From: Selaginella tamariscina
Taxonomy: Eukaryota > Streptophyta > Lycopodiopsida > Selaginellales > Selaginellaceae
Length of the DNA: 64,000 bases
Reading direction: 5' to 3'
Assembly (NCBI GenBank): GCA_003024785.1
Contig: PUQB01000484.1
Span: 62,001-126,000 of the forward strand
Shown here: piece after piece, positions 59,020-64,000 of the stretch
How the letters are laid out: each line of letters starts with the position of its first letter
How positions within the stretch are numbered: the first letter of the stretch is position 1
Notes under the pieces: model-generated
The model's database searches: none
What the model was told of the DNA's origin: nothing
What the model saw: the letters and a program-made list of their open reading frames with translations, nothing else
Program-made: the position numbers and the translations under genes

Positions 59020-60456
59020 TTACAGTTGAATGTTCATTAATTATGTTTAAGTGGGTGTGCTTAAGAGTGTAATGTGTGTGCATTACTGTCGTAAATTTAT
59101 ATAATTGTTTGTACAGAACAGCACATTATTCTTTTATTTTTGGAATTATTAAATTATATATCATATGTATATAATAATATATGCCTCTAAATATGAAGTT
59201 TTAAATTTTTAAATTTTTCTAAAGAATTAATACAAAAGTATGACATATTCAACTGGTGGCCCGTAAATTTTAAATCCATGTGACATTGTTAAACTGCATA
59301 ATATGTGATTAAAAATAAATTCATTAATTTAAAGATAATAATTAGGTTAAGAATAAATTTAATAAGAATTTAACTTTAATTTAAACTCATTAAGTAAAAA
59401 TAATAATAAGGTTAAGAATAGTTAAATAATAAAACTTTGGGATATTAAATTACATATAAACTCACTAAGATGGATAAACCTAAAAACTTAAAAGATAAAT
59501 TAAAGATAATAATTGGGTTAAAGATTTAATTAAAAATTCATTATATTAAAGATTAATAAATTAATTTAAATAATTAAGCCCCCCAATGGTGAACATGTAT
59601 ACTAGTTTATAACTTCCAAAACAATATATTTATTGAAAAAAAAAAATAAAGTTTACTAACATTTACTTGTAATATTTCTAATTATCCATACAACTTCATT
59701 CTATTTCATTTCAAATTTTAAAAAGAAAGAAAGAGTGAACTTATACACACAGTAACTTAAAGAAAAAAAAATATCATGTATTATAGTATATAAGCTGTAA
59801 GACTCTTTAAATATATTAAAGTATTATATAAAAAAATAAAAAATGTTAACTTAATACGTACTTTAAAAAAGAGTTATTACATACACATAATAATTTAAAA
59901 GAGTTAAAAAGAGAAGTTATATAATGAAAGAGAAAACACATAAAGTAATTTAAAATTTAAATTATAAAATTAAGGATAATAATTAAATTAAAGGCTCAAT
60001 TAAAAAATAAACTCACCAAGTTAAAAATAATAATTAGGTTAAGGATCAAACTTAAGAATAAACTTACTAAATTAAAAATAATAATTAAATTAAAAATTTA
60101 TTAAATAATTAAGGTCACCACATCTATATTAATTGTATAAGAAATCGTTGGTGTTAAAGTTTTTTAAAATATCTTTAACACCAAAGTTATTTAGGTCGTT
60201 TATTTATTATATATAAAAAACTTTGCTAAATTAAGTAGTATTTATCATTCTAGTGCGTTAACATTCATTTAATCATAATAACATGAAGGAACGATTACGA
60301 AAGTAGTTTAAATTCATTAAATATACAGACTACTATCATTTAATGTAAAAAACGTGCGAATTCGAATATAAAAAAATATTATTAACTTTTACTTATTTAT
60401 TGTTTTTTTTATGTGCTCATGTAAGATATTGTATATTAGGTAACATACCGTATATA
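59020..60456. other. AT-rich intergenic region with loose repeats
   Basis: From about 59300 to 60110 words such as TAATAATTAGGTTAAG, AAAATTCATTAAATTAA and TTAAAAATAATAATTAAATTAA recur many times without exact period. No gene recognised. Confidence 0.6.
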
Positions 60457-60457
60457 T

Positions 60458-60483
60458 ACGCATGTGTATATACACACATGCGT
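60458..60483. repeat. Perfect inverted repeat beside the gypsy element
   Basis: ACGCATGTGT and ACACATGCGT flank a 6-bp loop (ATATAC). It lies just outside the likely 5' edge of the element. Confidence 0.85.
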
Positions 60484-60486
60484 AGT

Positions 60487-63400
60487 GACACATGGGTGGT
60501 GATCTGGCCCCATGTGTCAGCACCACGTGTCACATGTGTGCCACGTGGCAAGGTCTCCTGTATATAAGCAGGGTTTTTGTAGCTGAATGATATCATATTT
60601 TGAATATATCTGCTCTTTCATTGGTGGAGAAGTTGGGTATCCTTTCTTCTGCCTTCCTTTTCTTGTTTCCATGACAATGAATATGGAGACGGCTTTAGCA
60701 TTATTGCTACTGCTATTGATGCACAAACAAGTTGTTGGAGCGCTTTGTTGAGGGTCCGTCCTCATCTTCCTGCCTGAGCCTCCTGCCGGGGGATCTGCTT
60801 CTAGTGCTCCTTTCATCTTCAGGCCACAAATCCGAGGGTTCGACCCGATCTTTTTGTGGTGATCCGGGAGATGATGTATACCACTGGTTTGATCATTTCC
60901 AAGTTATTGTTCGTTACCATGGTTGGGATGAGGCCCGTGCTCTCAGAGAATTCCCTACATGTTTGGAAGGCCTGCGCTCAAGTGGTATAATGGATTGGCT
61001 GCGGAGATTCAAGCCAATAGTAATCGGTTGACGGAATGCCTCAAACGTACGTTTGGCAAAGTTGAGGATTCAGATGATGCTTTCCAACAACTGCATGCGA
61101 TACGACAACATCCTGGTGAGTCTGTTATGCGGTTCAGTATTAGGTTCGGGGATTTAGTTCGGCGTGCATATCCTAACATGCCTGAGCCCATTAAGCTCGG
61201 TATGTTATGGCCAACTATGCGACCCGAACTTGTTCGATTCGTTCGGGCTCTTCGTCCTACCACATTGGAGGAAGCTTTTGCACTAGCTCAACGTTTGAGT
61301 TGGTGCCTGGTGAGGGCCGTGTCCCCTTGGGTTACCTGCTCCTCCTATTCAGCGTGCTGATCCAATGGAGGTTGACTGCTGCATATGTGCCCGCGACAAG
61401 CCTTTCGTGGTCGACCTCGGGGCCCACCCCGTGGACCACCTCCACGAAATCGTCCTGCACCTGCTCCAGTTCCTGCCCGTGGTGGTCAAAATCCACGGAT
61501 TCGTGACAGGAGGAATCGGAACAATGCAGGTCGACCCAATCAAGTTCATTGTTGGGCCTGTTGGGCACCTGGACATACTTGGCGGGCATGCGATGTGTAT
61601 CCTGATTGGCGTCCACCACATCCAGGCTGGCGACCATATGTTCCGGATGGTGTACCTGTGGCGGCCATTATGTCTGATGATGAGCTTCCAGATGATGCTT
61701 CTCTTGCGGGTGGATCTGTTGCGGAAAACCAGTAATCGTACGGGCGACGGAGGGATCCCGTGCGATGAAACTCCACCTCCATGTTTTTCCGCTATGCATA
61801 TCAAGGGTTGCAAGTTCCACCAAATCATCCAGTTTTCACATTTTCTGCACGAGTGAATGTTTCAGTCACATGTACTTGTGGATACAGGATCTAGTATGTC
61901 TTCCATAACTACTTCTCTGGGCATCGGTGCTCATTACCCTTGAGACGTGAGATAAGGTCTTGCACATTTTATATGGTAATGGGCAGTCTCGTGCAGTATC
62001 ACAGTACACCACTTCGACTACGCTGGTTATGGGTGCCAACTGTAAGTTTCCCTCTGGGTCTCTTAGGGTTGTCCCTTCCCAGGTCTTTGACATCATTCTG
62101 GGATGTGATTGGTTAAAGCAGTCGAAAGGTACATGTGATTTTTCACTCTCTCCTCCTGTATTACGCTTGGAGTCTGTGTCTTTGCAGTCTGTTCCTTTAC
62201 GTCCAGAGAAGCTTGTTGCTGTTTGTATCACGCATACAGCTCCTTTGATTCCGGTCTTGGGGTGGTGTTCATCTCAACAGGTTCAAATGCCGGATCCGTC
62301 ACCTGAGTGTCGAGCACACTGCATCGAACAACTTAAGAACAGTATGCAAGTTTGTTCAAATTTGATCTGTCCCAAGGTGCACGTGTGAAGACTCGACACT
62401 GTATACCCACCGGCAATGCAAAGCCTTTCAAAGTCCCGGTTCGACGCAGGTCACCAAAGGAGTTATCAGCCATGCGAACAGCTGTTACTGATATGATTGG
62501 TAAACGAGTGTGTCGTCCGTCACGGAGTCCATGGGCATGTGAACCTCATTTGGTTCCCAAGCCTGATGGATCTCTCCGATTTTGTGTGGATTACCGACCT
62601 CTTAACGATGTTACCATCAAAGATGTCTATCCACTTCCGAACTCTGCCGATCTATTAGATCGTTTGGGTCAGAGTCGATGGTTTACTAAGTTGGATTTGG
62701 CATCAGGATATTGGCAGGTTCCTATGGCTGAGGAGGATATTCCAAAAACGGCCTTCCGGACACCATTTGGTCTTTACGAGTTTTTGGTCATGCCTTTTGG
62801 ATTGACTTCAGCTCCTGCCACCTTTCAACGCATGATGGATGAGCTTCTTTCCGATATGCCTGATATCACTGCCGATTTTATCGACGATGTGCTCATTCAT
62901 GGGTCTGGTTCTTGGGAGGATCACATTCGTGATGTACGGCGCGTTCTTGATCGATTTCGAGAAGTTGGCCTGAAGTTGAAACTTGAAAAGTGTGTGTTTG
63001 GTTCGACCGACACCACTTACTTGGGTTACCGTATATCTCGAGAGGGTTTACAGGTGGATCCAATGAAGTTGCGAGCTGTTCGAGAGTTCCCTCGTCCCTA
63101 CAGTACAGGAAGTCCAGCGTTTCTTGGGCACGGTGCAGTACTTGGGTCGATTCATCGATCATCTTGATCGAACTGCCCCTCTTCGGGAGTTAGTTCGTCC
63201 ACAGGTATCTTTCAGGTGGACTCGCAGGTGTCAGCAGGCATTTGACCAGTTAAAAGAGTTCCTGACAACTCCACCATTGCTTCAATACCCAGATTTTACT
63301 CGTCCGTTCATTTTACGAGTAGATGCCTCAGATGTTGGTATTGGTGGTGTGTTGATGCAAACTGATGCTGTGGATTCTTCAATTCGACACCCGGTGGCTT

Positions 63401-64000
63401 ACATTAGTCGAGTACTCACGCCTGGCTGAGCGGAATTATTCCACTACTGAAAAAGAATGCCTTGCTGTTTGGGGTTTTGAACAACTTCATGCCTACTTAC
63501 ATGGGGTGAAACACTTTTGGAGTGTGATCATGCTGCCGTCACTTCCTTATTTAAAACGGAAGAATTTAGTGGGTCGTGTAGCCAGATGGGCATTACGTCT
63601 CCAGTATATAACTTTAAGGTGGTGCACAGGCCTGGGCGAACAATGGTGGATGCGGATGCACTTTCTCGAGCACCCCTTCGATTCCACTTTGCCTGCTCAT
63701 GCAGTAGCTGCAGCATTCGGTTTGATACAAGCCCCTCAGGTATTCGATGCCGACTTACCATCCTTGGAACAGTGGCAGGATGCTAAAAACATGAACCATG
63801 GACGAGGCAATTACGCGATGCGTTTGCAATCCGTCTTCCGAACCTCGGTTTCGACAATATCATGCTCAGTTTCGACTTCAGGATGGTTTATTGTATTTTA
63901 TTGGGACAAATCCAGAGGACAGATGGCGTTTGGCTGTACCCTCTACATATGTTCCACACCTTCTTCGAGCATATCATGATTCACCTATTGTTGGAGGTCA
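60487..64000 (+). mobile_element. Ty3/gypsy LTR retrotransposon, 5' part, broken, cut by the window end
   Basis: The likely 5' edge is at about 60487 (TGACACATGG), followed by a promoter-like stretch with two CACGTG boxes and TATATAAG at 60561. Parts in order: gag with ALKWYNGLAAEIQ (about 60730-61360), a CCHC zinc knuckle (CWACWAPGHTWRAC, about 61550), a protease-like region (about 61870-62150), reverse transcriptase (about 62350-63170; LDLASGYWQV, FIDDVLIHG), RNase H (about 63280; FILRVDASDVGIGGVLMQ) and the start of the connection to integrase. The copy is broken by several frame breaks, some of which may be sequence errors. The 3' LTR lies outside the window, so age cannot be judged from LTR pairs; coding similarity suggests a moderately young copy. 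Confidence 0.85.

Overview
The window is nuclear DNA of a streptophyte (a land plant or a close algal relative). The evidence is the gene set: a BCHC-type BEACH protein, a plant histidine phosphotransfer protein, a peroxisomal AIM1/MFP2-type beta-oxidation enzyme, two chloroplast proteins (PPD6 and PSRP1), and Dof-type zinc-finger copies. The DNA is AT-rich, full of (GT)n, (GA)n and (TA)n microsatellites, and genes are cut into short exons by GT-AG introns plus one GC-AG intron. I cannot name the species.

Layout. 1-2.6 kb is AT-rich intergenic DNA. 2.7-25.0 kb holds one plus-strand gene of about 59 exons for a BEACH/WD40 protein (BCHC class, about 2,790 aa by summed exons). 26.5-27.6 kb holds a small unrecognised gene. 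28.3-29.6 kb (minus) encodes an AHP-type phosphotransfer protein of about 153 aa. 31.2-35.5 kb (minus) encodes the peroxisomal multifunctional protein (about 720 aa, ending in SRL). 36.3-37.2 kb (plus) encodes the thylakoid-lumen protein PPD6. 37.6-49.7 kb is a repeat-rich block with three copies of a Dof-like gene (one inverted and two direct, the latter on duplicated flanks) and old LTR-retrotransposon fossils. 49.75-52.4 kb is AT-rich and mostly empty. 52.4-54.9 kb (minus) encodes an NAD(P)-binding atypical SDR. 55.1-57.5 kb (minus) encodes PSRP1, the chloroplast ribosome hibernation factor. 57.6-59.0 kb (plus) encodes a divergent CRAL-TRIO protein, which shares a 130-bp divergent promoter with PSRP1. 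From about 60.5 kb to the window end lies a broken Ty3/gypsy element.

The host genes are unrelated housekeeping functions (vesicle traffic, cytokinin phosphorelay, fatty-acid beta-oxidation, photosynthesis and plastid translation) and do not form a cluster. The most novel item is the Dof-like family: a CX2CX21CX2C finger joined to a long Asn/Gln/Met-rich repeat tail and an acidic PLDD-repeat end.

A caution affects every protein here. Single-base shifts, mostly at short homopolymers, interrupt highly conserved stretches of at least six unrelated host genes. This looks like residual long-read consensus error rather than gene decay, so exon limits below come from splice signals plus remembered family sequence and are approximate to a few bases.
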